Source: Candidatus Zymogenaceae bacterium
GTDB taxonomy: Bacteria > Desulfobacterota > Zymogenia > Zymogenales > Zymogenaceae
NCBI GenBank assembly: GCA_016931225.1
Contig: JAFGFE010000026.1
Coordinates: 75,499 to 139,498, forward strand
Reading direction: 5' to 3'
DNA: 64,000 bases
Below the pieces are notes generated by a model. It had not been told where the DNA came from, searched no databases, and was given only the letters and a program-made list of their open reading frames with translations. The stretch's first letter is position 1. Every line of letters begins with the position of its first letter. Made by a program: the position numbers and the translations under genes. This document shows, piece after piece, positions 25,021-31,948 of the stretch.

Positions 25021-26192
25021 CAGTTGCCTCCCTCATCGTTTTCCAGTACCAGGACGGCGTGAAATTGTCCCGCCGGCCCCACAGTGCCGTGGGCCAGGGC
25101 GCGCGTCGCCCCCTTTACCTGGTGTTTTTTGGCCTCTCCCCGAAGCTGCAGGAAACATTCCGTCGTTCTTACGATGCCCGAAAGCAACAGTGGGTTTCCA
25201 CAAAGCTGTCCGCCAGAAGGATTGACCGGCAGCTTCCCCCCCATATCGGTCTGTTTGGATTCAAACAGCTCCATCCCCTTGCCCGGTTCGGCAAAACCCA
25301 GACCCTCGTACCACATCGGCTCCTGGTAGGTGGCCTGCACGCTGATTTCGGCCAGATCCAGCTGTTCCATCGGGTCTGTGATGCCCGCATGCCGATATGC
25401 GCCCCATGCCGCCTTGGGAAGGCTCATGGACTCCCAGAGGTTTCGGTCGCCCATAAAATAGGAGTCGTAGCAGTTGCCGTACCCGGTGATCCAGACCGGC
25501 TTGTCGGTGATCGCCCTCGCCTTCTTTTCTTCGGCCAGGATCATGCACACCGCCCCGTCGCTGACCGGATACAGGTCCAGCTCCTTGATGGGCGTGGTTA
25601 TCACCTTCGATCCTAAAACGTCCTTCGCGGTGATCTTTTTCGTGCGCTGGGCGAACGGATTATTTTTTCCGTTTTTCGCCGCCCGGACAGATACCTCCGC
25701 CAACTGCTGTTCGGTGACCCCCCACTTGTGCATGTACGATTCCGCCTGAAGACCCAGGGCCTGTGTATAATCCATTCCAAGAAACCGGGTATAAAACGGC
25801 TCGAACGCGTGAAAGGTGACGATATTTCGTGAATCGACCTGGGATTCCTTCGCGTGAGCCAGCACGATGACGATGTCATAGTGCCCCGAGGCGATACCCG
25901 CGGCGGCGTACATGACGGCCATGGCGCCGTCCGTTGCCACCTTTTCCTCGCCGCCCCAGCGTCCCGTTCCAACCAGGTCCCCCATGGGGCCGTCGGAGAT
26001 GGTGCGCTGATCGAAGAAATCGTCTGAGCTTGTGATGCCGAAATCGATTCCCCTGCCGGGGACAAAATCGAGGCCCGTCTCCTCCAGACATTCCTTCACC
26101 AGCGGGTAGCACATCTCCTGAAAGCGCTCGTCGCTCTTGTTTTCTTCGTATTTCGTCTGACGAGCACTGACGATGGCTACTTTGCGCAGCAT
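25020..26192 (-). CDS. Thiolase-fold protein, second paralog, also without the catalytic cysteine
   Basis: A 390-residue thiolase-fold protein, first gene of the operon. The nucleophile loop reads E-K-V-A-T-D-G-A-M-A-V-M-Y, placing Ala where Cys is expected, and the C-terminal loop is G-Q-L-C-G-N-P-L-L-L-S-G, with Asn in place of His. The N terminus M-L-R-K-V-A-I-V-S-A-R-Q-T-K-Y is typical of the group. ATG 26192 has GGAGGT eight bases upstream; the open frame continues to 26243. With its downstream paralog and two DUF35 proteins it probably makes a hetero-oligomer acting on acyl-CoA intermediates. Confidence 0.85.
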   Translation of the reverse strand: MLRKVAIVSARQTKYEENKSDERFQEMCYPLVKECLEETGLDFVPGRGIDFGITSSDDFFDQRTISDGPMGDLVGTGRWGGEEKVATDGAMAVMYAAAGIASGHYDIVIVLAHAKESQVDSRNIVTFHAFEPFYTRFLGMDYTQALGLQAESYMHKWGVTEQQLAEVSVRAAKNGKNNPFAQRTKKITAKDVLGSKVITTPIKELDLYPVSDGAVCMILAEEKKARAITDKPVWITGYGNCYDSYFMGDRNLWESMSLPKAAWGAYRHAGITDPMEQLDLAEISVQATYQEPMWYEGLGFAEPGKGMELFESKQTDMGGKLPVNPSGGQLCGNPLLLSGIVRTTECFLQLRGEAKKHQVKGATRALAHGTVGPAGQFHAVLVLENDEGGN

Positions 26193-26319
26193 ACTGTATA
26201 CCTCCATTGATGTATGGAAAACAAACCGGTGGTGTTGCCACATCTTTCGTGAACGATCTCAATATGTGTTTAATCCCGGGTGTCGATGCGAGGTGAGTAC
26301 CATCGGATATGACACCACC

Positions 26320-26348
26320 CTCATAGCATAGATTGACCAGTCAGTCAA
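26320..26348 (-). promoter_or_regulatory. Promoter of the thiolase/DUF35 operon with overlapping TetR-like operator
   Basis: On the minus strand, TTGACT is followed by a 17-base spacer and TATGAG. The inverted repeat TTGACCAGTCAGTCAA (26333-26348, plus strand; arms TTGAC and GTCAA) covers the -35 box and part of the spacer. Sites of this form are typical of TetR-family repressors of acyl-CoA pathways. No regulator gene is in the window. Confidence 0.6.
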
Positions 26349-26516
26349 GAAAAACCGGTCGTTACTCCTTTTTTTCTCGTCGTTCTCTCCCGGCGCGTCG
26401 GCGACGCGACACACCTCTATGGGACGGCCGAGAATCGGTCCCGCATACAGGATGTTGTGCTCATCTCCGCTTTCACGGGATACGGATTGTATCTGGATGA
26501 CGGGTTTATTTTTTTA

Positions 26517-26545
26517 TTGACAAGCGTGCGTCTGTCCGATACAAA
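26517..26545 (+). promoter_or_regulatory. Sigma-70-like promoter for the zinc-ribbon gene
   Basis: TTGACA, 17 bases, TACAAA; about 100 bases before the likely start codon. The remaining part of the 26193-26650 gap holds only the divergent operon promoter described at 26320 and no other feature that I see. Confidence 0.7.
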
Positions 26546-26650
26546 AGAAAAGACTTCTTTTTCTTTGTCCTGAAAACGCCTAACCCCCTATTTTACTAAT
26601 CACACAAAAAGGTTGTGTCGGCGTTGACTGTCGGCACAAAAGCGTTTGTC

Positions 26651-26941
26651 ATGAAACACTGTTATCGGTGCGGTGAGCTGATCGTGTCCGACTACGTCTC
26701 CGTCCGGGACACCTGTCCCAATTGCGGTGCGGACCTGCACGTCTGTCTCAACTGCGTCTTCCACGACCCTATGAGCTACAACGAGTGTCGTGAACCCCAG
26801 AGCGAGCTGGTCTCTGATCGGGAACGAAACAATTTCTGCGACTACTACCGCTTCAAGACGGAACGTCGTGAAAACACCCCCCCAAACAAAACGGAACTCG
26901 CCAAGGCGAAGCTGGAAGCCCTGTTCAAAAACGGCGGTTGA
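26651..26941 (+). CDS. Small zinc-ribbon protein
   Basis: A 96-residue protein with four cysteine clusters: C-Y-R-C-G near the N terminus, C-P-N-C-G, C-L-N-C and two single Cys (N-E-C-R-E and N-F-C-D-Y). The pattern suggests one or two zinc sites. Conserved-looking acidic stretch P-Q-S-E-L-V-S-D-R-E-R-N-N-F lies between them, and the C terminus is a Lys-rich helix A-K-A-K-L-E-A-L-F-K. Function is unknown. Start: ATG 26651 immediately before the ribbon; a GTG at 26615 in frame is a real alternative because AAAAGG lies before it. It has its own promoter. Confidence 0.7.
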   Translation: MKHCYRCGELIVSDYVSVRDTCPNCGADLHVCLNCVFHDPMSYNECREPQSELVSDRERNNFCDYYRFKTERRENTPPNKTELAKAKLEALFKNGG

Positions 26942-27106
26942 GGTACCGGGGTCGTTTCCCCCCGTATCCCGAACATTCATCTCTCTTTCCGTCGGGTCCC
27001 GGATTACCACATCTCGACATGCCGACGCGTCTTCTTTCGCCCCCGTTCGTCACGCCTATATTCGGAATGTCTCTTTGCCGGATTGTGAATCACTTTACAT
27101 TTTCTC

Positions 27107-27162
27107 TTGACAACCCCGATTTCATTATGCTATGAATACCAGTTTGAATGAGTATTCATTCA
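27107..27162 (+). promoter_or_regulatory. Promoter of the F0 ATP synthase operon with FadR-like palindrome
   Basis: TTGACA at 27107-27112, an 18-base spacer and TATGAA at 27131-27136. Immediately after lies the perfect inverted repeat TGAATGAGTATTCATTCA (27145-27162). It differs at one position from the FadR consensus of Bacillus (TGAATGAMTANTCATTCA, from memory). Its place over the predicted start site fits a repressor operator. The leader to atpZ is about 200 bases. Confidence 0.6.
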
Positions 27163-27349
27163 GAAGCGAGGGGCCTGGGGTGACGGCGGCCGATACGGAG
27201 AGGGTCGAAAACATCGCCCGTTCCGTTTGGCCGACACGTTTCCGGAGCGGGTGGTCGTCAGAGGCCGTCGTACCAAGAGAGTATGTCGAGATTAAAAGCC
27301 CCGGTGCTTTTTTCTCCATCGGAAACGCTCCCGAGGGTGTATTGCGAAG

Positions 27350-27625
27350 ATGAGCGAGGAAAGAAAAAAGCTGCTCATGCGGCTGCTGCATCTGAGCAGT
27401 ATCGGTATCTCGATGGCTCTCGCCATTGTGTTCGGACTGGTCATCGGCGTGTACCTTGACCGATGGCTGGGAACGAAGCCCTGGATGACCCTCGTGTTTT
27501 TGCTTTTCGGCATCGTCGCCGCCTTCAGAAACATGTTTCACATCGCTCGGAAGTACGGCTACCCCGAAGAAGAGACGGACGATCAGGCGAATAATGTCAG
27601 AGACGATTCAAACCCCGGTACCTGA
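27350..27625 (+). CDS. atpZ: AtpZ/AtpI-family ATP synthase accessory protein
   Basis: A 91-residue protein with two membrane helices separated by a short loop: G-I-S-M-A-L-A-I-V-F-G-L-V-I-G-V-Y-L-D-R-W-L-G and M-T-L-V-F-L-L-F-G-I-V-A-A-F-R-N. This is the AtpZ pattern; such proteins help ion or Mg uptake and assembly of the F0 sector. It is the first gene of the F0 operon and overlaps atpI by 32 bases. Length and position before atpI-atpB-atpE support the call. Confidence 0.88.
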   Translation: MSEERKKLLMRLLHLSSIGISMALAIVFGLVIGVYLDRWLGTKPWMTLVFLLFGIVAAFRNMFHIARKYGYPEEETDDQANNVRDDSNPGT

Positions 27626-28040
27626 ACGGAAAGAGTACACCGTGTCCGATGAGGCTCTCGCCCGGCTTTCCTGGGTCGGCGGCATTCCGCTGCTTATCGT
27701 GATGATCATCCTCACCGCGATCTTCGGCGGCCGTGAGTTCCTGGTGGGTGTATGCGCCGGCGGGTTCGCGATTATTCTCATTCACGCAGGCGTGTATCGT
27801 TCCCTCAAGAACATCCTTTCCGGCGCGGCGGACGGCCAACAAAAAGACGCTTTTGCCGTCGTTCTTGGATTCCTGCTGCGACTGCTCGTCTCCGGAGCGA
27901 TTCTTGCGGGCCTCCTCCTGTATGGATGGGCTCATCCATTCGGCATTGCGCTGGGGGCGTCGGTGGTCTTGATTAACAATCTCTTTCTCGCGGCTATACT
28001 CGCGACACGAAAAAAACATACAGAACTTGGGAGCTCGTAG
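27594..28040 (+). CDS. atpI: ATP synthase subunit I
   Basis: A 148-residue protein with four predicted membrane helices (about residues 27-47, 50-70, 85-107 and 113-135), the arrangement of AtpI, which helps assemble the c-ring. It overlaps atpZ and ends two bases before atpB. The start ATG 27594 has GGCGAATA upstream rather than a strong ribosome site, consistent with translational coupling. Confidence 0.8.
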   Translation: MSETIQTPVPERKEYTVSDEALARLSWVGGIPLLIVMIILTAIFGGREFLVGVCAGGFAIILIHAGVYRSLKNILSGAADGQQKDAFAVVLGFLLRLLVSGAILAGLLLYGWAHPFGIALGASVVLINNLFLAAILATRKKHTELGSS

Positions 28041-28042
28041 CA

Positions 28043-28714
28043 ATGGAACATCCGTATCTCTTTATGGATCTGATAAAGATCCCCGGTTTCGAACACTCCC
28101 CGCATGTCACCTACACCTGGATGATCATGATATTTATCGGGCTTTTGGCCTATCTTTCCATGCGAAAGGTCTCGGTCGTCCCCAACCCGATTCAGAACGT
28201 CATCGAAATGGTGCTCATGGCCCTCAATAATCTGATCAACGATACAATGGGGGAGCGGGGCCGGGCGTTCATGCCCCTGTTGGTGGCGGAAGCCCTCTTC
28301 ATCTTCACGGCGAACATAATCGGCGTCATCCCCGGTTTTCACTCTCCCACTGCGGATCTGAACACCACCGCCGCCATGGCCCTGGTGGTATTCGTCATCA
28401 CCCATGTTGTCGGGGTATGGAACCACGGTTTCAAATATATCAAGCAGTTTCTGGGACCGGTTTTGTGGCTCGTTCCCCTGATGTTTCCCATCGAGGTCAT
28501 CAGTCACCTTTCCAGGCCCCTGTCACTGTCCGTCCGGTTGTTCGGTAATATTCGAGGCGAGGATTTGGTGCTGTTTGTCCTGTTGATTTTGATTCCCTAT
28601 ATTCTGCCGCTGCCGTTCTTGTTCCTTATGATCCTCACCAGCGCCCTGCAGACGTTTGTCTTCATCTTGTTGACGATGCTCTATATCAGCGGCGCCATGG
28701 AAGAGGCCCATTAA
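28043..28714 (+). CDS. atpB: F0F1 ATP synthase subunit a
   Basis: Subunit a forms the two half-channels of F0. The 223-residue protein has five to six helices, with the essential Arg in S-L-S-V-R-L-F-G-N-I and the conserved P-I-E-V-I-S-H-L-S-R-P motif before it. Ends with a helix through A-L-Q-T-F-V-F-I-L-L-T-M-L-Y-I. It lies between atpI and atpE. Subunit b and all F1 genes are absent from this locus and must lie elsewhere. Confidence 0.96.
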   Translation: MEHPYLFMDLIKIPGFEHSPHVTYTWMIMIFIGLLAYLSMRKVSVVPNPIQNVIEMVLMALNNLINDTMGERGRAFMPLLVAEALFIFTANIIGVIPGFHSPTADLNTTAAMALVVFVITHVVGVWNHGFKYIKQFLGPVLWLVPLMFPIEVISHLSRPLSLSVRLFGNIRGEDLVLFVLLILIPYILPLPFLFLMILTSALQTFVFILLTMLYISGAMEEAH

Positions 28715-28771
28715 CAATACACACTTTAAAACAGATGGAAACGATACTATTCGGTTGAAAGGAGTTCTCTC

Positions 28772-29158
28772 ATGGTAAAAAAGACACTGATAGTGCTTTG
28801 TGTCTTCGCAGCACTCTGCCTTGTCGGCACGTGCCTGGTATTGGCCCAGGAACACGGCGACGAAGAGGCTAGTGATACGGTGACACTGCTTGACAAAGGA
28901 TACGTGGCATTCTTCGCAGCCACGGTGGTCGCAGCCGGGCTCTCAATCGGTCTCGGGGCGAACGGTACCGGTATCGGTATGGGAAGCGCCGTGAGGGGCG
29001 CCGTGGACGGCGTTGCGAGAAATCCGGATACCTACGGTCGTATTCTGACCACCATGATGATCGGTCTCGCGATGATCGAATCAAACGCGATTTACGCCCT
29101 GATCATCGCGTTGATTCTCCTGTTCGCCAACCCGTTTACCGCCTTGTTCGGCGTGTAG
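28772..29158 (+). CDS. atpE: F0F1 ATP synthase subunit c, with N-terminal extension
   Basis: Subunit c makes the rotor ring. At 128 residues it is longer than the usual 75-90; the extra N terminus looks like a signal peptide (K-K-T-L-I-V-L-C-V-F-A-A-L-C-L-V-G, cleavage near L-A-Q) plus an acidic linker. The ion-binding Glu103 is followed by Ser104 and Tyr108 (I-E-S-N-A-I-Y), as in sodium-type rings, but the helix-1 Gln of sodium rings is Met70 here (G-I-G-M-G). Ion specificity is therefore unclear. GAAAGGAG precedes the ATG. A strong terminator follows. Confidence 0.94.
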   Translation: MVKKTLIVLCVFAALCLVGTCLVLAQEHGDEEASDTVTLLDKGYVAFFAATVVAAGLSIGLGANGTGIGMGSAVRGAVDGVARNPDTYGRILTTMMIGLAMIESNAIYALIIALILLFANPFTALFGV

Positions 29159-29188
29159 AATCACGGCATATACCACACGTATTTTTTA

Positions 29189-29225
29189 CGGCGGCGAGGT
29201 ACGATCACCTCGCCGCCGCTTTTTT
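29189..29225 (+). terminator. Intrinsic terminator of the F0 operon
   Basis: A 12-bp perfect GC-rich stem (29189-29200 with 29207-29218) with a 6-base loop is followed by six T. It ends the atpZ-atpI-atpB-atpE operon 30 bases after the atpE stop. Confidence 0.93.
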
Positions 29226-29465
29226 ACATGCGTATTCCCTCCCATCCCCTCCCCGTCGGTCCGTCTTTACCCCTTCCTTCCCAGACGCACGACCGTGTGC
29301 GACATGTTTTTTGTCGGTCGCAATGAGAATCCGTGTTCGCCGGGATCTTTCAGTCTTCCGTGTAGGGGAGCGTCCGATACCGTCTTGAGGGAACGAACGG
29401 CCCGCAATTCATTTTATGGTGCTTTTGTTCTACGATGGCTGGGTGATGTGTGGGGTGTGAGGTGT

Positions 29466-29493
29466 CATCGGTCCTGCGGCTCGATGCTTTTTT
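29466..29493 (+). terminator. Orphan intrinsic terminator in a gene-free stretch
   Basis: CATCGGTCC and GGCTCGATG pair with one wobble and one mismatch around TGC, followed by C and six T. No plus-strand coding gene lies between the atp terminator and this point, so a short non-coding transcript may end here. The rest of 29226-29554 holds no gene I can support. Confidence 0.5.
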
Positions 29494-29554
29494 AAGATGA
29501 GGATGATCGCACAGCGTGTGCCCCGTGCGCGTGCTTGGGGGGGTGGGGGTTTTT

Positions 29555-29977
29555 TTACTGGTTTTCCGGTGTTGCTTTTTTCTTTTTTCTTTTCCCCTTC
29601 ATTTTTATTTTCGCATTCATCTTCGCCCCGGTTTCCACCGTCAAACCCTTTTTTGTGTAAATATCTCCGGAAAATCGCGCGGTGGCGGTCATCGTGACCC
29701 TGGGGGCTTCAATGCTCCCCCGCATTTTCCCCGCCATGGTGACGTTCTTGCCTTCCACTTCCCCGTCCACCTCGGACTGCGGGCCGAAGTACAATTGCCC
29801 GGCACCGTCGGTAGCGGTTATTGTTCCCTTAAGAGAGCTCCCCATGATCACGGTCTTTCCCGCAAATGTCATGGTGCCCGAAAGGTCGTTTCCGGGGCCT
29901 ATGTACGAGGTCAGTTCCGGCGCCTCATTTTCCTGTCTAGGCGCCTCGTGATCTCGGTTCTTTTTTTGCTCCATCAT
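29555..29977 (-). CDS. Bactofilin-family cytoskeletal protein
   Basis: A 140-residue protein with the repeated beta-helix pattern of bactofilins: S-Y-I-G-P-G-N-D-L-S-G, then V-I-M-G-S-S-L-K-G-T-I, Q-S-E-V-D-G-E-V-E-G, M-R-G-S-I-E-A-P and A-R-F-S-G-D-I-Y. Bactofilins polymerise without nucleotide and scaffold cell-shape or envelope enzymes. A Lys-rich tail follows (K-M-K-G-K-R-K-K-K-K). Its ATG overlaps the stop of the dksA-like gene (ATGA), so the two are coupled. It is the last gene of this minus-strand unit. Confidence 0.88.
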   Translation of the reverse strand: MMEQKKNRDHEAPRQENEAPELTSYIGPGNDLSGTMTFAGKTVIMGSSLKGTITATDGAGQLYFGPQSEVDGEVEGKNVTMAGKMRGSIEAPRVTMTATARFSGDIYTKKGLTVETGAKMNAKIKMKGKRKKKKATPENQ

Positions 29978-30336
29978 CCATTTCCCCGTTTTTCACGGGC
30001 CTCGGATTCGGTCTTGCAATGTATACACAGCGTTGTGACCGGTCGGGCCTTGAGCCTCTCTTCAGAGATCTCCTCGCCGCATTCATCACAGATACCGAAA
30101 GTGCCGTCTTCGATTCGATCAAGAGCGCTCTTTATTTTCATGATGAGCTTGCGTTCTCTGTCTCTGATACGAAGCACGAAGTTCCTGTCCGATTCATGAG
30201 ACGCACGATCCGTGGGATCCGCAAAATCTTTTCTGGAATCGGTCATATTCGAGACGGTATTGTCCGCCTCATTCAAAAGCTGCTCCAGCCAATCCTCCAA
30301 CAGCTTCCTGAATTCCTGGAGCTTTTTCTTTTCCAT
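29974..30336 (-). CDS. dksA: DksA/TraR-family RNA polymerase-binding regulator
   Basis: DksA binds the secondary channel of RNA polymerase and works with ppGpp. The 120-residue protein has a coiled-coil N-terminal half, D-F-A-D-P-T-D-R-A-S-H-E-S-D at the coiled-coil tip, and the C4 zinc finger C-D-E-C-G-E-E-I, C-I-H-C near the end. ATG 30336 has GGAGGAG six bases upstream; an open extension to 30369 lacks one. It is cotranscribed with the bactofilin gene, to which it is coupled by ATGA. Confidence 0.9.
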   Translation of the reverse strand: MEKKKLQEFRKLLEDWLEQLLNEADNTVSNMTDSRKDFADPTDRASHESDRNFVLRIRDRERKLIMKIKSALDRIEDGTFGICDECGEEISEERLKARPVTTLCIHCKTESEAREKRGNG

Positions 30337-30379
30337 CGTATCTCCTCCCAACATCCCGATGAGCTCCATTCTTCACCGG

Positions 30380-30907
30380 TTATCCTGCGAACCGTACGGC
30401 GATCACCGCCGCGAACACGAGGGCCGCCATCCATACATTAATCAGATCCGATTTTCTGCGATGTCGTTCCCGTGGCATCTTTTTCAACGCATCGCTGGCG
30501 GCGTCCTCCCCCGCCAGGCCGATAACGGCTTCGGTTAATTCTCCGAAGCGATCGTATGAATTTGAGACGAGGAGGGGTCTTTTCCCTTCCGTCTCCACAA
30601 CGATAAACGTTCTGTCTTTGACGTCCGCACGCCCGGCCCGCGAAATCGAAGATGCATCCACAACGCGACGGGTGCACAGCGTTTTTTTAATCAGCCGCTG
30701 ATCGTCTACGATGATTCGTCTGAATAGTATCTCCAAAAAAACGTAGTAAAACGGTATAAGAACGGCAACCAGGGCCGCCAAACGCGGTGTTGGATCGTTA
30801 TATGCAGCCGACTGGATGAGCATCACCACAGAAAGCAGGAAAGCGGTGATGGATGAGGCGATGAGTGATGTTTTAATACGATACGTGTTATTTTTTAGGG
30901 ACGTCAT
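30380..30907 (-). CDS. Membrane protein of unknown function
   Basis: A 175-residue protein with two close N-terminal helices (S-L-I-A-S-S-I-T-A-F-L-L-S-V-V-M-L-I and A-A-L-V-A-V-L-I-P-F-Y-Y-V-F-L) and a third near the C terminus (N-V-W-M-A-A-L-V-F-A-A-V-I-A-V-R-F). The middle (about residues 60-135) looks like a PH-like beta domain: R-R-I-I-V-D-D-Q-R-L-I-K-K, then T-F-I-V-V-E-T-E-G-K-R-P-L-L-V. ATG 30907 has GGAGGGG upstream; the open frame runs on into a purine-rich tract to 31117, judged non-coding. It precedes dksA on the same strand with a 43-base gap. Confidence 0.6.
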   Translation of the reverse strand: MTSLKNNTYRIKTSLIASSITAFLLSVVMLIQSAAYNDPTPRLAALVAVLIPFYYVFLEILFRRIIVDDQRLIKKTLCTRRVVDASSISRAGRADVKDRTFIVVETEGKRPLLVSNSYDRFGELTEAVIGLAGEDAASDALKKMPRERHRRKSDLINVWMAALVFAAVIAVRFAG

Positions 30908-31183
30908 GATCGCCCCTCCCGTTCTTTCGTCCGACGCCGATCTGTTTTTCACCTCAGGGCCCTTCTCTTCGCCGCTCCATGATCCCTCGCATCCCCCACC
31001 CTCGAATCGTCCTGCGGCTATCCCATCCCTCACCCTCATCCCTTCTTTTCCCGCCCCCCCTCTCTCTTCCGTCCCGTCTCCCCCCTCGATCCCTTCCCCC
31101 TTATGCGCCCCCGGCACCCCTTGCCGATGGAAAATATAATATTTTATAAGATATGCGATGATACGTCAATAGAATTTTTAAGA

Positions 31184-31218
31184 GGGGACTTTCCCCCTTT
31201 CGGGGACTTTCCCCCTTT
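31184..31218 (+). repeat. Two tandem 17-bp repeats
   Basis: GGGGACTTTCCCCCTTT occurs twice with an 18-base period (31184-31200 and 31202-31218). Each unit can fold as a small GGGGA/TCCCC hairpin and the second is followed by a T-run. The remaining gap, 30908-31320, is dominated by a pyrimidine-rich tract (about 30970-31130) with no gene seen. Confidence 0.8.
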
Positions 31219-31320
31219 TTCTCCGGAAACGACTCGGACAGAGGTGCGTTTTGTTCTCCCGAACATTCGTCACCCTCGACAGACGCCCATCGAGATGGGA
31301 ACCTTCTTCCCTGATTCGCC

Positions 31321-31349
31321 TTGACAGATACGCGCCCATGCCGCATAAT
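31321..31349 (+). promoter_or_regulatory. Sigma-70-like promoter for ahbB-hemL
   Basis: TTGACA, 17 bases, CATAAT. Transcription would begin near 31356, only about four bases before the ahbB ATG at 31360, so the message may be leaderless or nearly so. Confidence 0.7.
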
Positions 31350-31359
31350 TTACCCTGAT

Positions 31360-31827
31360 ATGGACGAGACAACCAAAAAAGTCTTGGCCGTCGCCTCGGG
31401 GGACCTTCCCATCGAGCGCCGTCCCTTTGACGAATGGGCGGATGAAGCGGGCATTCAGACCGAACAACTCCTTGCGATCCTCTCACGGGAGAGAGACAAC
31501 GGTACGATCCGCCGCTTCGGGGCGGTTCTGCGGCATACCGAGAGCGGGTATGTGAAAAACGCCATGGTGGCATGGAGCGTGGACGCCCGCCGTGCGGACG
31601 ACGCCGCGGGCGTCATGACGGAAAGCGATGCGGTGAGTCACTGCTACCTGCGGGAGCCGACCCCGGACTGGCCCTATACCCTGTACACGATGATCCACGC
31701 GACGTCCGACCGGGAGCTTAAGACGGTCATCGAGGACCTCTCCCAAAGGTGCGGGCTCTCCGATTACACCGTGCTGGAGACGATCCGGGAGCTGAAAAAA
31801 AAGAGCCCCCGGTACCTCTCTCCGTGA
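31360..31827 (+). CDS. ahbB: Siroheme decarboxylase subunit (AhbA/AhbB, Lrp/AsnC-like)
   Basis: Siroheme decarboxylases make didecarboxysiroheme in the alternative heme (Ahb) pathway. The 155-residue protein has an N-terminal winged-helix-like region and the family's I-R-R-F-G-A-V-L-R-H-T-E-S-G-Y-V, A-M-V-A-W and V-S-H-C-Y-L-R, W-P-Y-T-L-Y-T-M-I-H-A motifs. The last two are diagnostic of Ahb proteins and not of Lrp regulators. Its partner subunit is not in the window. hemL follows 121 bases downstream. ATG 31360 is the natural family start; a TTG at 31321 lies in the -35 box. Confidence 0.85.
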   Translation: MDETTKKVLAVASGDLPIERRPFDEWADEAGIQTEQLLAILSRERDNGTIRRFGAVLRHTESGYVKNAMVAWSVDARRADDAAGVMTESDAVSHCYLREPTPDWPYTLYTMIHATSDRELKTVIEDLSQRCGLSDYTVLETIRELKKKSPRYLSP

Positions 31828-31948
31828 GCGGTGTTCGAGGGGGGATGTCCTGGGATCGGGAAACGGCTTTCCGTGGGTCCCTCCCCATTCATGTCACTGG
31901 TTTTTTCAAAAAAGAAACGCCCTTTAACAACGGAGGTTCACACAAATC

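Noticed and set aside
27132-27353. 73-residue frame ending in an ATGA overlap with atpZ
   Set aside because: Its ATG lies within the predicted -10 box, so it would not be on the main transcript, and the peptide has no coding signature. The overlap is probably fortuitous.
30908-31117. N-terminal extension of the membrane protein upstream of dksA
   Set aside because: It is the translated purine-rich complement of a pyrimidine tract, Gly/Glu/Arg-rich, and the ATG at 30907 has a good ribosome site.
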